Positions 17,614 to 26,673 of a DNA stretch of 64,000 nt are shown in pieces. Origin of the DNA: Myxococcota bacterium (GTDB lineage: Bacteria; Myxococcota_A; UBA796); the NCBI GenBank assembly GCA_029251165.1, contig JAQXDW010000035.1, forward strand, positions 1 through 64,000, read 5' to 3'. A model generated the notes under the pieces. The model saw nothing but the letters and a program-made list of their open reading frames with translations. It was not told the DNA's origin and did not search any database. A program made the position numbers and the translations under genes. The first letter of the stretch is position 1. The number at the start of each line of letters is the position of its first letter.

Positions 17614-18891
17614 TTATGTGGGGCCGAGGAGCTGAGGGGTCTCGAATGCCGTCCCGACCAGCGCCCGCCGTGGGTCTGCTGGTCCCAGCCCATCCAGCAG
17701 TCGCTCCGCCATCGCGGGGGCCTGTGGATTTCCGTCATTTCGGGCAAGCAGTGCAGCAATGTAGCGGTCCTCCCAGCCCGGCTTCTCGACGTGCCGTGAC
17801 AGCTTGTTCATCAGCTCCGTGACCCGATCCGGTCGGGCGCGATCTTCCAAATACAGCCGCGCCAGCGTGCGCACTGCGGCGACGTCGAGGGGCTGGTTTC
17901 CGCACTTGCCTGGTGAGCTGCAGCAGGTGTTCAGGCCCCACTCCAGGGTCTCGGCAGCCTGGACCCGATCCCCACGCTTCTCCCGGATCCGGGCGAGCTG
18001 TCGGTACAGCCCCATCTGTCGGGGGGCCTTCTTGAGGATCGTTGTGGTCGCCGACTCTGCTTCCTCCAGTCGGCCGAGGGCCTCCAGAAGACTGGTCCGG
18101 TTGGCGGCCAGCTCCAGATCGGCGTCCTTCTCGAGCTCTACCTCCAGCATCTCCAGGGCCTCTGCTGCGCGCCCCATCTGTGCGAGCACCCCTGCGAGCA
18201 TCGCGGCGGTGTGGGTGGTGCCGATGCGCTGGTGACCAATCTCTGCGCCGAAGGTGTGGAGATCGGATGCCGCAGGCGGGAGCTGCCCGCCGGCGAGGGC
18301 GGCCCGTGCTCGCTCGAAGCGGGCCACCGGGTCGGTGCTGATGAACGGCGAGATGCCCTCGAAGGCCGCGCGTGGCTGACCTTCCTCCAGCAGCATCACC
18401 GCAGCAGCGAATTCTTCACCGAGATCGACCAGCCGCTGACGGAGCGCCTCGGGGTAGCTCTCGACAAGCACCGCATAGCGAAGGCGGGGGTGGTCCGGCG
18501 GCAGACGCCAGATCGGATCGTCGCCCATCGGCTCGATGTGGCTGGCGGCCTCAGCAGCCTTCTCCGCTTCCTCTCTGGCCTTCTTGCGCATCTCTCGTGC
18601 GATCTTGCGGACACCCTGCAGGTCGGTCGGGCTGGCACCGAACTCTTTCGCGAGCGCCATGTGCTCTTGGGCTCCCTCAGCATCACCGGCACCAAATCGT
18701 GCGCGGGCCTCTTCGAGGTTCCACTGCACCAGCACGCTCAGGGCTTGCTCGCGCAGGGCCGCTGCGGTCGGACCCGCGACGCCGTCCAGCTCCAGCCGCA
18801 CGTCGTTGTACCGCTGCCGCTCCATGAACCGCTGCGCTCGCTCGATGCACGCGGCATCCGAGGAGCTGAACATCCGTGACAACCAGCCCAT
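17614..18891 (-). CDS. TPR-repeat protein
   Basis: A 425-aa cytoplasmic protein with several degenerate tetratricopeptide units. The clearest are about 215-330 (AEALEMLEVELEKDADLELA, GRLEEAESATTTILKKAP and similar). A CCSSPGKC cysteine cluster lies near residue 340. It starts 5 nt after the def stop, so the two are co-transcribed. TPRs mediate protein contacts; the partner is unknown. Confidence 0.7.
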   Translation of the reverse strand: MGWLSRMFSSSDAACIERAQRFMERQRYNDVRLELDGVAGPTAAALREQALSVLVQWNLEEARARFGAGDAEGAQEHMALAKEFGASPTDLQGVRKIAREMRKKAREEAEKAAEAASHIEPMGDDPIWRLPPDHPRLRYAVLVESYPEALRQRLVDLGEEFAAAVMLLEEGQPRAAFEGISPFISTDPVARFERARAALAGGQLPPAASDLHTFGAEIGHQRIGTTHTAAMLAGVLAQMGRAAEALEMLEVELEKDADLELAANRTSLLEALGRLEEAESATTTILKKAPRQMGLYRQLARIREKRGDRVQAAETLEWGLNTCCSSPGKCGNQPLDVAAVRTLARLYLEDRARPDRVTELMNKLSRHVEKPGWEDRYIAALLARNDGNPQAPAMAERLLDGLGPADPRRALVGTAFETPQLLGPT

Positions 18892-18896
18892 GACCC

Positions 18897-19469
18897 TTAC
18901 TCCTCACCACCCTCGGCGATGTCTTCGTCGAAGTCTTCTTCGTCACCCTCATCGTACTCGCCAAGGGGCCAGGGACCGAAACGGCGATACTCATCGAGGA
19001 ACATCAGGGTGCCTGGCTCCAGCCGATCGATGTAGAGGATGCCGTCGAGGTGGTCGCACTCGTGCTGTGCGACCACTGCCGAGAAGCCATCCAGCTCCAT
19101 GTCGATGGCCCCGCCGTCCCGATCGAGCGCCTGGACCCGGACCCGTGCAGGCCGAGCAACTGCGCCGCGCAGCCCCTCGACAGACAGGCAGCCCTCGTAG
19201 GTGAGCATGTAGTCTTCGGTCAGCGGTGTGAGGACCGGATTGATCCAGATCTGGAAGCCCTCCAGGGCGTCCAGCGACAGAATGACCACCCGCACCGAGG
19301 CGTGGACCTGCGGCGCGGCGAGCCCGGCACCGTCAGCATCCGCGACGGTCTCCAGCATGTCCTCGATGAGCTGCTGGATGCGGTGAGAGGAGACTTCTTC
19401 GGGGGCAACAGGCTGAGCGACCTGTCGCAGCACTGGGTGGCCCATACGGGCGATCTTGAGAATAGACAT
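18897..19469 (-). CDS. def: Peptide deformylase with acidic C-terminal tail
   Basis: A 190-aa enzyme removing formyl from nascent N-terminal Met. ATG 19469 is chosen because the family begins MSILKIARMGHPVLR; upstream in-frame codons do not look like deformylase. Motif 1 GAGLAAPQ (47-54), motif 2 EGCLS (92-96) and motif 3 HECDH (136-140) supply the metal ligands and catalytic Glu. The last about 20 residues are almost all Asp/Glu/Gly, an extension absent from standard deformylases. Confidence 0.95.
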   Translation of the reverse strand: MSILKIARMGHPVLRQVAQPVAPEEVSSHRIQQLIEDMLETVADADGAGLAAPQVHASVRVVILSLDALEGFQIWINPVLTPLTEDYMLTYEGCLSVEGLRGAVARPARVRVQALDRDGGAIDMELDGFSAVVAQHECDHLDGILYIDRLEPGTLMFLDEYRRFGPWPLGEYDEGDEEDFDEDIAEGGEE

Positions 19470-19580
19470 GCCCCAGAGTGTATCCCGACGCGTTGGTCCC
19501 TCCTGGTTTTCAGCACCCTTCTGCCGTTGGCGGGATATACGAGGTATCCAGACTCCAGGACACCCTCCCGAGGCAAGAAA

Positions 19581-19838
19581 ATGGCGGATCCGAACGAGAA
19601 GTGGGAAGACAACATCAAGGGTCACGCTGTGATCGCGGGCAAGAAGATCGCCTTCTATGTCGACATGGAGTGCATTCTCTGCTCGGTTTGCTCTGACGCG
19701 GCACCCAACAACTTCCGCATGAGCGACGACGAGGACCACGACATCTGCTACAAGCAGCCCGAGAACGAAGAAGAGCTCGAGCAGTGCTACGAGGCGATGG
19801 AGAACTGTCCGGTCGAGGCCATCGGCGACGACGGCTGA
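19581..19838 (+). CDS. Single-cluster ferredoxin
   Basis: An 85-aa protein starting at ATG 19581, 10 nt after a GAGG element. Cys at 31, 34, 37 and 76 (CxxCxxC ... CP) bind one [4Fe-4S] cluster. The PVEAI ending is typical of monocluster ferredoxins. It is very acidic and cytosolic, an electron carrier with unknown partner. It is divergent from def across 111 bp. Confidence 0.9.
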   Translation: MADPNEKWEDNIKGHAVIAGKKIAFYVDMECILCSVCSDAAPNNFRMSDDEDHDICYKQPENEEELEQCYEAMENCPVEAIGDDG

Positions 19839-19859
19839 GCAGTCCCTCGCTGACGATGC

Positions 19860-20855
19860 TCAGCGTCGGTAGATCTCCCGCTGGATCGTGTCCAGCTCTT
19901 CACGAGCGAGAGCCGTGATGGCCATCACGTCTGGTGAGGATGGGATCTCATCGTCCAGGTCGATCTTGCGGTCCATCGCCCAGGTCACCTGTCCGTCCAC
20001 CACGCCCAGGCGAAGCTCGCCCAGGCGCATGGTCTGGATGTGGCTGCGCACCCAGACGGCGTCTGCCACTCGAAACGGTGCGGAGAATTCCCGGTGGAGG
20101 TTGGTGTCGATGACCACATCGACCAGCCCCTTCTGCGCGAGCCGCCGGGCGACGTCGGAGGTCTGGTAGGCCAGCAGGACCACCACATCGACCTGCTCTG
20201 AGAGCGCCTTGAGCACCGCCGGTGCAGCCCGGCCCGGGTCCTGTGTCTCGAAGCCTGGGGTCTGCTGCCAGGTCAGCCCCGGCGGCGAGATCCCGGTGAT
20301 ACCAACCCGCAGCTCGCCGACCGTCATGATCCGATAGGCCGCGATCCCAGGCCCGGTGACGTTGGCGCTGACTGCCGGAACATCCGCCTCGCCGCCGACC
20401 GCCAGCACGCTGCTGATTCCTGCGGCGTCGTTGTGGGTGAGGTTGAGGGCGGCATAGCCAGCCTGCTGCAGTCCGGCGATCATCCAGCGGTTCATCACCG
20501 GGGTGTCTGGGCGGGTCTGCCCGTCGAGGCCCATTGCATCCTCCAGCCAGTAGCCGCCGTTGAGGATGAGGTCTGCCTGCCCTGGGTTGGCTGCTCGGGA
20601 GGCCTCGACATAGGCCATCAGCCGCGACATCCCGCCTCGGGGACGCTTGGGACACCCGCAGGGCTCCAGCGAGCCGCGCTCTTCGCCGCCGTAGAACAGC
20701 ACCAGGTCTGCCTCGTCGCCGGCAGCGACCCGGCTCTCCACCGCGCCCTCGACCACCAGCAGACCGCTGAGCGTCGGATCCGCGCTCCCCTGGGCGTGAA
20801 GGATGAGGGCCTCCTGAGGGGCCCGGGAGGCACAGGCGAGCATGAGCAGAAGCAT
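19860..20855 (-). CDS. UshA/5'-nucleotidase-like lipoprotein
   Basis: A 331-aa protein with a lipobox (LMLAC, Cys 8). EPCGCPKRPRGG and LNGGYWLED resemble the metallophosphoesterase domain of exported 5'-nucleotidase-like proteins. NLTHNDAAG stands where the usual GNHE-type metal motif would be, so ligands are not all canonical and activity is uncertain. It is exported and lipid-anchored. The start is divergent from a small lipoprotein gene at 20923. Confidence 0.6.
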   Translation of the reverse strand: MLLLMLACASRAPQEALILHAQGSADPTLSGLLVVEGAVESRVAAGDEADLVLFYGGEERGSLEPCGCPKRPRGGMSRLMAYVEASRAANPGQADLILNGGYWLEDAMGLDGQTRPDTPVMNRWMIAGLQQAGYAALNLTHNDAAGISSVLAVGGEADVPAVSANVTGPGIAAYRIMTVGELRVGITGISPPGLTWQQTPGFETQDPGRAAPAVLKALSEQVDVVVLLAYQTSDVARRLAQKGLVDVVIDTNLHREFSAPFRVADAVWVRSHIQTMRLGELRLGVVDGQVTWAMDRKIDLDDEIPSSPDVMAITALAREELDTIQREIYRR

Positions 20856-20922
20856 GGCTACTGCCTACACCAGCGCAGGACCGTCGGCCAGCGCAGCCAT
20901 ACTGAAGCGAGAGGAGAACATC

Positions 20923-21300
20923 ATGATTCACATCGCAGCCGCCCTTGTGCTCTGGGGATGCACCGGCGACCCTCCTCCACCGGTCATCGTCCCCGCGGTG
21001 CCTGTTGTGCCTGCCCAGCGTCACATCCCGCTGCCCTACAGCGAGCCCCAGAGTCTCCCGGAGGTGGGTGGAACCGTGACCCTGATCGAGGGCAGCCGAG
21101 ACCTCATCAGAGATCCGAGCGGCGGCGTCTACCACGGCGCGACCATCGGAATGCTCCAGTTCACGGATGGCGATCAGGTGACCACCACCCCGTTCTCCTC
21201 CGGTCGCTCATTCCAGCACGCCGGCCGGAACATGGCGGTCTACGGAGCGGACTCTCTGGAGCTGGTCATTGCGCCACCGGGCGCGATGCCGCACCCGTGA
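20923..21300 (+). CDS. Small lipoprotein, function unknown
   Basis: A 125-aa protein. ATG 20923 follows GAGGAG at 6 nt; the frame upstream has no ribosome site. The lipobox is VLWGC. A Pro/Val-rich linker precedes a small beta-rich domain of about 80 residues. The 3' end overlaps the convergent ATP-grasp gene by 35 bp. No family recognised. Confidence 0.65.
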   Translation: MIHIAAALVLWGCTGDPPPPVIVPAVPVVPAQRHIPLPYSEPQSLPEVGGTVTLIEGSRDLIRDPSGGVYHGATIGMLQFTDGDQVTTTPFSSGRSFQHAGRNMAVYGADSLELVIAPPGAMPHP

Positions 21301-22276
21301 GCGAGGCCACGTGGGTCAGCGGGCGGGCGCAGGCTTCCACATGAGCCGCCCCGAACCGAGCGATGTCCAGCGCCGCGAGAGCCTCCAGTCGCCCTCGGGG
21401 CCGGGAGTTGACCTCGATGAGCACCGCCCGTCCCTCGGCATCGATCATCAGGTCCAGCCCAAGCTCCACCACCCACGCGCCGTCTGGCAGGGCTGCGATG
21501 CGCTCACAGACCGCCTGGCAGCCCTGCTGGATGTGCTGCATCGTCTCTGCTGAGAGCACATCGGCAGCCAGCGCCACGCTGGCACCCCGGGCGGCGTTGA
21601 CCACGAAGTCGTCTCGGCTCTGGCGAACCACCGGCGGGCAGAAGGTCCACGCTCCGCCGGGAAGCCGCTGCACCAGTGCCCGAACGCTTCGCCCTGCCCA
21701 TCCGACCGGTGGGGGCACAGCGCGCTGAAGGATTGCGGGATCGGTGTGCCCGGGCACCGCGCCCGGCAGCACGTGGGGCAGGGGATCCCCGGGGATCACA
21801 CGCCGCACGCCGATCCCCAGTGCCCCGAACCGTGGCTTGAGGAAGCCCGTGCCCCATGCGCTCAGCGCGGCCTCAAAGTCTGCTGGATCGGTGACCACCG
21901 GAGGCATGACCACCCCGCTGCCCTCCAGTACATCCTGACAGCGGACCTTGTCGCGGCACAGCAGGGTGACGGAGGGGGGATTGCCCATCGGCAGCGCGCC
22001 CATGATCGCACGCGCCTCGGCGTACTTCACCGCCCGACGCTGAGAGGGGAAGCGATCATGCAGCGCGGAGATCTGCGCGGTGTGGGGCTCCCAGTGGCCC
22101 GGGCGAGCGCGCAGGCCAGCCATCACGACGGCGTCGCCGTGTCGGGTGAGGGTGTCGCCGAAGAGGACGGTGATGCCCTGCTCTGCCAGCGCGATCGCAG
22201 CGCGACCGACCGGGCGGGTGGCGGGAGGAGGAGGAAGGCCTGGGGCGGTGGGAACGAGGACGCCGATCGTGGTCAT
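21266..22276 (-). CDS. YheC/YheD-like ATP-grasp protein
   Basis: A 336-aa protein. ATG 22276 is preferred (GAGACGAG ribosome site; MTTIGVLVP opens the fold). FLKPRFGALGIGVRR is the glycine-rich ATP-binding loop, and ELGLDLMIDAEGRAVLIEVN gives the Mg-binding Glu/Asn of ATP-grasp ligases. A RFPSQRRAVKYAE-like segment and NPPSVTLLCRDK fit YheC/D-type proteins. The substrate is unknown. It is divergent from the nuclease-like gene at 22365. Confidence 0.7.
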   Translation of the reverse strand: MTTIGVLVPTAPGLPPPPATRPVGRAAIALAEQGITVLFGDTLTRHGDAVVMAGLRARPGHWEPHTAQISALHDRFPSQRRAVKYAEARAIMGALPMGNPPSVTLLCRDKVRCQDVLEGSGVVMPPVVTDPADFEAALSAWGTGFLKPRFGALGIGVRRVIPGDPLPHVLPGAVPGHTDPAILQRAVPPPVGWAGRSVRALVQRLPGGAWTFCPPVVRQSRDDFVVNAARGASVALAADVLSAETMQHIQQGCQAVCERIAALPDGAWVVELGLDLMIDAEGRAVLIEVNSRPRGRLEALAALDIARFGAAHVEACARPLTHVASLTGAASRPVAQ

Positions 22277-22364
22277 GGCCTCGTCTCTATCATCAGCAGC
22301 CGGGCTGACGCAGCCGCTAGCCCCTGTGAGCGCAGGCGATACTGAGGAGACCTCAGGAGGCGCT

Positions 22365-22808
22365 GTGAACATCGAACTCGGACTGCCGATCCTTCTGGCG
22401 CTCGCTGCGCTCCTGCTGGGCCTCGTCATCGCCGGGCGGAAGGGGAACCGGGCAACCCGTCGCCGAAACCGAGCGGCGCTGGATGGCGAGGTGATTGCAG
22501 AGAAGCTGCTGCTGAAGAAGGGCTACCGGGTGATCGAGCGACAAGTGGCGGGAGAGTGGTGGATGTGGATTGACGACGATGCCGTCGAGATTCAGGTTCG
22601 CGCCGACTTTATCGTTCGTCGGAAGAAGAAGCTGTACGTCGCGGAGGTCAAGACCGGGCGCATGGTCACCGACCCGACCTTCCCGGCAACGCGGCGGCAA
22701 CTGCTGGAATATCGGATGGTCTTTGACGTTGACGGCGTGCTGCTGGTGGATGCAGAGAACCGCCGACTTCATCGCGTGGACTTTCCGGCAGACCGAACAG
22801 ACGTCTGA
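22365..22808 (+). CDS. Membrane-tethered PD-(D/E)XK nuclease-like protein
   Basis: A 147-aa protein starting at GTG 22365 after AGGAGG. A transmembrane helix (about 5-23) and an Arg/Lys-rich collar lead into a nuclease-like core. Asp81 in VRADFIV and the Glu94-x-Lys96 of YVAEVKTG fit the PD-(D/E)XK active site, with AEKLLLKKGYRVIERQV as the preceding helix-strand. The membrane anchor on such a small nuclease fold is unusual. It could act on DNA at the inner membrane or be a catalytically retired binding domain. A short inverted repeat (TGAGG/CCTCA) overlaps its ribosome site. Confidence 0.65.
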   Translation: MNIELGLPILLALAALLLGLVIAGRKGNRATRRRNRAALDGEVIAEKLLLKKGYRVIERQVAGEWWMWIDDDAVEIQVRADFIVRRKKKLYVAEVKTGRMVTDPTFPATRRQLLEYRMVFDVDGVLLVDAENRRLHRVDFPADRTDV

Positions 22809-22827
22809 CTGGTTGAACCAGTATAGT
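22808..22827. promoter_or_regulatory. GntR-type operator palindrome, copy 1
   Basis: ACTGGTTGAACCAGT (22808-22822) is a perfect palindrome about a central G and is followed by TATAGT. The 18 bases 22810-22827 match 29260-29277 at 17 of 18 positions. The second copy lies in front of the GntR regulator gene, whose FadR-type family binds TGGTNNNACCA-like sites. The transcription unit controlled here is unclear. Confidence 0.55.
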
Positions 22828-22952
22828 CTTATTATAACGTTAAGTTACGGTGTTACGGTTGGTTTTTATGAGTAGTATCGGACCGTAAGTGTCTGAAATT
22901 ACGAAGAAACAGCCCTGAGATTCCCCTGGAAAGCCCCTCGAACCCAGAAACA

Positions 22953-22988
22953 AATTTAGCACAAATTGGCTAAATTACCAAGTAATTT
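22953..22988. terminator. Overlapping AT-rich inverted repeats at 3' end of methyltransferase gene
   Basis: Two inverted repeats overlap: AATTTAGC/GCTAAATT (22953-22960, 22969-22976) and AAATTAC/GTAATTT (22972-22978, 22982-22988). They lie 37 bp beyond the stop of the minus-strand methyltransferase gene, in sequence much richer in A+T than its surroundings. A terminator or competing hairpins are plausible. Confidence 0.4.
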
Positions 22989-23024
22989 CGGTCACTTGAA
23001 GTGTTGACGTGTCCATGCTTTTGG

Positions 23025-23780
23025 CTAAGCCGGACGGGCAGACATCACATAGTCCTCGCCGAAGCGAATTCCGCCGGACTTCAGCTCCCCCAGCGCAAGC
23101 GCCTTTGCCCGGACAGACTCGATGTGCATGCGCATTGAGGCGGCCATGACCGGGTCCTGGAAGTACTTCAATTTGCGCACGCAGACGTCGAGCTGGCCGT
23201 TGATGAACCGCGCGCCGTATCGAATGGTCATTGACTCGGCCTGCTCGACAACAAATCCCGATGACTCCAGGCTTCGCTTCACCCATTCCAGCGGATATTC
23301 ACGGTAGCATCTGTGTCCTGCGAGCAGGATGCAGGCGTCTCGGAGTCGTGCAATCTCCAGGACTGCCTTCCCGCCAGGCGTCTTTGCCCGGTCTGGATAC
23401 GGTGCGAGTCCGACAAGGTAGAGCCGCTCCCTGACATGCGGACGCAGCCGGGGGAGCAGCTGGTCCTGAAAATATGGCGCGAACCCATCGAGGGCCCCGA
23501 GCAGGTAGTCCGCGAGCACCACATCGAAGGTCTCTCCGGCCAGCAGCCCTGGATCGGTCCAATTTCCGGCCAGGATTCGGTCATGACTGCGGATACGGCT
23601 TGAGAAGTCGCGCTTCATGCGATCTCGACGGTGTGGATCCCCGGTGATCCCTGTCCAACTCTCGGTCGGCAGGCCGCAGATCCAGCCCAGGGAGTGTGCC
23701 CCGGTGCCCGCATCGAGGACTGAGCCCCATGGCCGGTCTTCGTGGAAGTGCTCGATGGTTGAAAACAGGGAGTCGGCCAT
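23025..23780 (-). CDS. Class I SAM-dependent methyltransferase
   Basis: A 251-aa protein. SVLDAGTGAHSLGW is the glycine-rich S-adenosylmethionine loop (motif I), and FDVVLADYLLGALDG is motif IV. ATG 23780 is chosen because the fold begins shortly after it; an in-frame start at 23882 would overlap the divergent gene. The substrate is unknown. It shares a 19-bp intergenic gap with the divergent GT87 gene, hinting at a joint role in envelope glycan or lipid modification (inference). Confidence 0.75.
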   Translation of the reverse strand: MADSLFSTIEHFHEDRPWGSVLDAGTGAHSLGWICGLPTESWTGITGDPHRRDRMKRDFSSRIRSHDRILAGNWTDPGLLAGETFDVVLADYLLGALDGFAPYFQDQLLPRLRPHVRERLYLVGLAPYPDRAKTPGGKAVLEIARLRDACILLAGHRCYREYPLEWVKRSLESSGFVVEQAESMTIRYGARFINGQLDVCVRKLKYFQDPVMAASMRMHIESVRAKALALGELKSGGIRFGEDYVMSARPA

Positions 23781-23799
23781 CGCGGGATATACCTTGTCG

Positions 23800-24996
23800 G
23801 TGAGGAAAAACAGTCGGCTTTTCGTGGTGGTTGCGCTGGTGCTGTTTGCGCTTGTCGCACAGGTCTTGCCCGCCTGGAGCAAGGTCTCTGGGACGAAGAA
23901 TGCCCGAGACTACGCAACCTACCACTACGCCGTCCAGGAGGCGTTCAGCGGCGGCGATCCCTACGTCAAGCGCGCTCTCTCTCGCCGTGCCAGGGATGAA
24001 GGAACCCGCAAGAGCGTCCACCCTTACTTCTACCCTCCGCCGTTCCTTCTCTTGATGTTGTGGGCGGTTCCGCTGACCCTTGAGCAGAGTTACAAGCTGT
24101 TTTTCTTAATGAATCAGGCTGCTCTTCTCGGGGTGCTGTGGTGCATGCGGCGGTGGTTTGCCCCCAGCGCAGCGGTGCTGGCGTTTGTCGCTGCGACCCT
24201 CTCCCCGGTCGCGGACAGCGCCAAGATGGGCCAGGCCAACCTCCTGGTCCTGCTCTTGGCTGTTGTCGGCCTCTGGCGGCTCCGTGGTGGTGTCCTGAGC
24301 ATCGCTGCGATGTCGAAGATGTCGCCGGCGCTCTACCTCGTCTGGTGGGCCGTGCAGCGCCGCTGGAAGCCGGTGCTCATGGCCATCCTCGGCGCCATCC
24401 TCCTGAGCGTCGCGGCCCTCCCGCTGGTCGATCTTCGCGTGCAGATGAAGTTCTACACCGAGATTCTTCCCGGGTTTTCATCCGGTCAGTACCATGGCCT
24501 GACCGTGCCGATCACGCTGCCGGCCAACCACTCCATTCCCGACCTCTACAACCAGCTCTGGCCCGGAGAGACGAACCACATCCTCTCTCCCATCGCGCAG
24601 CGGGCAGCTTCGCTGACCACCCTGAGCCTGCTCGGAGTCCTCGCCGTGCTCTCCAGGCGGTCGCGAGACCCAATCGGGCAGGCAAACATCGCTGGTGCGT
24701 TCACTTCATTACTTATTGTAACGCCAGTTTACGCGTATGAGCACCATCTGGCTTTGGTGCTCCTTCCGGCTGTTGCGCTGGGAGCTGCGATCGAGAATGG
24801 GAGGCTTCCCCGGTGGAGCCTTCCGCTGCTTGGTCTGTCGTATTTCTGCGTCGCATGGCCGCTGCTTTGGCTTCGAGTCGTTCAAAAAGCACTGCCGGAT
24901 GCCGCACACTGGTGGCTACAGGAGTGCAAATTCTTCGGGGTCGTGATGATCGGCCTGTTCTGCATCATCGCAGCGATTCGCTCTCCGCGAAACTGA
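23800..24996 (+). CDS. GT87-like polyprenyl-phosphate-dependent glycosyltransferase
   Basis: A roughly 398-aa multi-pass membrane protein with about ten hydrophobic segments. The first external loop has the ARDYATYHYAVQEAF signature and YFYPPPFLLL, typical of family 87 (DUF2029) mannosyltransferases, including the acidic residue near RDY. It probably transfers a sugar from a polyprenyl phosphate on the outer face of the inner membrane. GTG 23800 gives a signal-like first helix; TTG 23794 is an alternative. It is divergent from the methyltransferase. Confidence 0.8.
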   Translation: MRKNSRLFVVVALVLFALVAQVLPAWSKVSGTKNARDYATYHYAVQEAFSGGDPYVKRALSRRARDEGTRKSVHPYFYPPPFLLLMLWAVPLTLEQSYKLFFLMNQAALLGVLWCMRRWFAPSAAVLAFVAATLSPVADSAKMGQANLLVLLLAVVGLWRLRGGVLSIAAMSKMSPALYLVWWAVQRRWKPVLMAILGAILLSVAALPLVDLRVQMKFYTEILPGFSSGQYHGLTVPITLPANHSIPDLYNQLWPGETNHILSPIAQRAASLTTLSLLGVLAVLSRRSRDPIGQANIAGAFTSLLIVTPVYAYEHHLALVLLPAVALGAAIENGRLPRWSLPLLGLSYFCVAWPLLWLRVVQKALPDAAHWWLQECKFFGVVMIGLFCIIAAIRSPRN

Positions 24997-25014
24997 GCAC
25001 AGCTGGGCCGCGTC

Positions 25015-25079
25015 ATTGTTCCAACATTGATCCATAAACGGAACAATTGCCCTGTACCCGCTGATCCAGATCTGGATCA
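25015..25079. terminator. Inverted repeats between convergent genes
   Basis: ATTGTTCC (25015-25022) pairs with GGAACAAT (25040-25047). A perfect 18-bp palindrome TGATCCAGATCTGGATCA lies at 25062-25079. The 228-bp gap separates the GT87 gene from the convergent activator gene, so a terminator role is simplest. A T-rich tract after the palindrome is missing. Confidence 0.35.
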
Positions 25080-25224
25080 ATCCCCTCGAACGATCAAAAC
25101 TAACCTTCGATCTTCCTTTTGATCAAGACGCCGAAATTCACGGCAAATCGTTCCGAGCCGTACCAACGGACGGAAAATCATTTTTTTCGAAGACCTCCTG
25201 ATAAGGCTTCTCGTAGCCACCTTC

Positions 25225-26673
25225 TCAGTCTTTACTGAGCTTCCGCAGCAGGGTGTTGCGTCCGATGCCCAGGATCCGTGCTGCTGCACTTCGATTCCCG
25301 TCGACCTGGTGCAAGACATAGGCGATGTAGTCGCGCTCCATCTCTCGCAGGGACATCAAGCCTGTGGAGAACACGGCTCCGCCGATGCTCGATACAATCC
25401 GAGAGGAGAACGGGATCTGATCTGCGGTGATCTCGTCCCCCGGACACAGCACCACTGCTGACTCGATGCAATGCTGAAGCTCACGGACATTTCCCGGCCA
25501 GTCATGACCATGCAGCGCTGCACGCGCCCGCGCGGTCAGTCGAACCGACTCTCGGTCATGGCGTCGGGTGAACTCAAAGAGGAAATGATCGATGAGCCGG
25601 TCGAGGTCGCTGTGTCCCCGCTCTCGGAGCGGCGGAACCTCAATCTGAACAACTCTAAGCCGATAGTAAAGGTCTAATCTGAATTTCCTTTCCTTGATCA
25701 GATCCTCGAGATCACGGTGAGTTGCGAAAACAAACCGAACATCTGCATGCCTTCGCTGGTTTCCACCCACCCGAAAGTAGGTTCGCTCCTGAACCAGTCT
25801 CAGCAGCCGCGCCTGGGTTGACAGCGGAAGCTCGCCGACCTCGTCGATGAACAGTGTTCCGCCCTCAGCGCTCTCGACCTTGCCCGGGCTGGAGCGATCC
25901 GCGCTGGTATAGGCACCGCGCTCGTGTCCAAACAGCTCGTTCTCGATTAGCTCCGAGGGCAGCGCGGCACAGTCCACCACCACAAACGGTTGATCCCGAC
26001 GCTTCGAATTGAAGTGAACCGCGCGCGCGATCAGCTCTTTTCCTGAGCCGCTCTCCCCACGAATCAGCACCGTCGCATCAGTCTGTGCGGTTCGTGCTGT
26101 GCGGTCGTAGACCTTCTGCATTGCGGCAGACTCACCGACAATGTGGTTGAACCGAAACGACAGCGGCTGGCTGGTTCGGTTGAGGAGCTGGCTCCGAAGA
26201 CTAGAGATCTCGAGCAGGCCGGCGATCTGATTTGACAGCGTATAAAGCTTCGTTACGTCGTCTTTTGTGAACGGCCCTCCGTGCTTGTTTAGCAGCTGAA
26301 GCACCCCGATGATCCGCTCCTTGCTGCGCACTGGAACCGCCATCATCGAGCGGGTCCGGTAGCCGGTGAGGTGATCGACACGCGCGGAAAACGTCTCTCC
26401 CAGCGGCTCGCTTGGGAGCAAAACCTGCTCTCCGGTGCTCGCGACCCTTCCCGCGACCCCTTCCCCGATCTTCAGCCGAATCTCTTGGATCTCTGGCAGG
26501 TGTGCGAACCGGCTGACGACCTCCTGGCGGGCGTGATCGATGAGGTAGAGCGTTCCCCGGTCGGCGCTCAGCTGGCGCGTGGTCTCATCGACAATGCAGC
26601 GGAGGACCTCATCGAGGTCAACCTGCCGCTCCGTGAGCCGCTGCCGCAGCTTGATGAGCCAGTTCTGCTCCAT
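25225..26673 (-). CDS. GAF-domain sigma-54 activator with variant GAYTSA loop
   Basis: A 482-aa enhancer-binding protein. ATG 26673 follows GGTGGAG at 5 nt; a GTG at 26781 overlapping the upstream stop is an alternative adding 36 residues. The N-terminal GAF domain (about 19-159) would sense a small ligand. The AAA+ domain has Walker A GESGSGKE (206-213) and Walker B GTLFIDE. Its sigma-54 contact loop reads GAYTSA (253-258) instead of GAFTGA. A Fis-type helix-turn-helix ([20 protein letters not shown]) ends the protein. It lies downstream of the hydrolase gene and its -24/-12 promoter, so it likely controls its own operon. Confidence 0.9.
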   Translation of the reverse strand: MEQNWLIKLRQRLTERQVDLDEVLRCIVDETTRQLSADRGTLYLIDHARQEVVSRFAHLPEIQEIRLKIGEGVAGRVASTGEQVLLPSEPLGETFSARVDHLTGYRTRSMMAVPVRSKERIIGVLQLLNKHGGPFTKDDVTKLYTLSNQIAGLLEISSLRSQLLNRTSQPLSFRFNHIVGESAAMQKVYDRTARTAQTDATVLIRGESGSGKELIARAVHFNSKRRDQPFVVVDCAALPSELIENELFGHERGAYTSADRSSPGKVESAEGGTLFIDEVGELPLSTQARLLRLVQERTYFRVGGNQRRHADVRFVFATHRDLEDLIKERKFRLDLYYRLRVVQIEVPPLRERGHSDLDRLIDHFLFEFTRRHDRESVRLTARARAALHGHDWPGNVRELQHCIESAVVLCPGDEITADQIPFSSRIVSSIGGAVFSTGLMSLREMERDYIAYVLHQVDGNRSAAARILGIGRNTLLRKLSKD

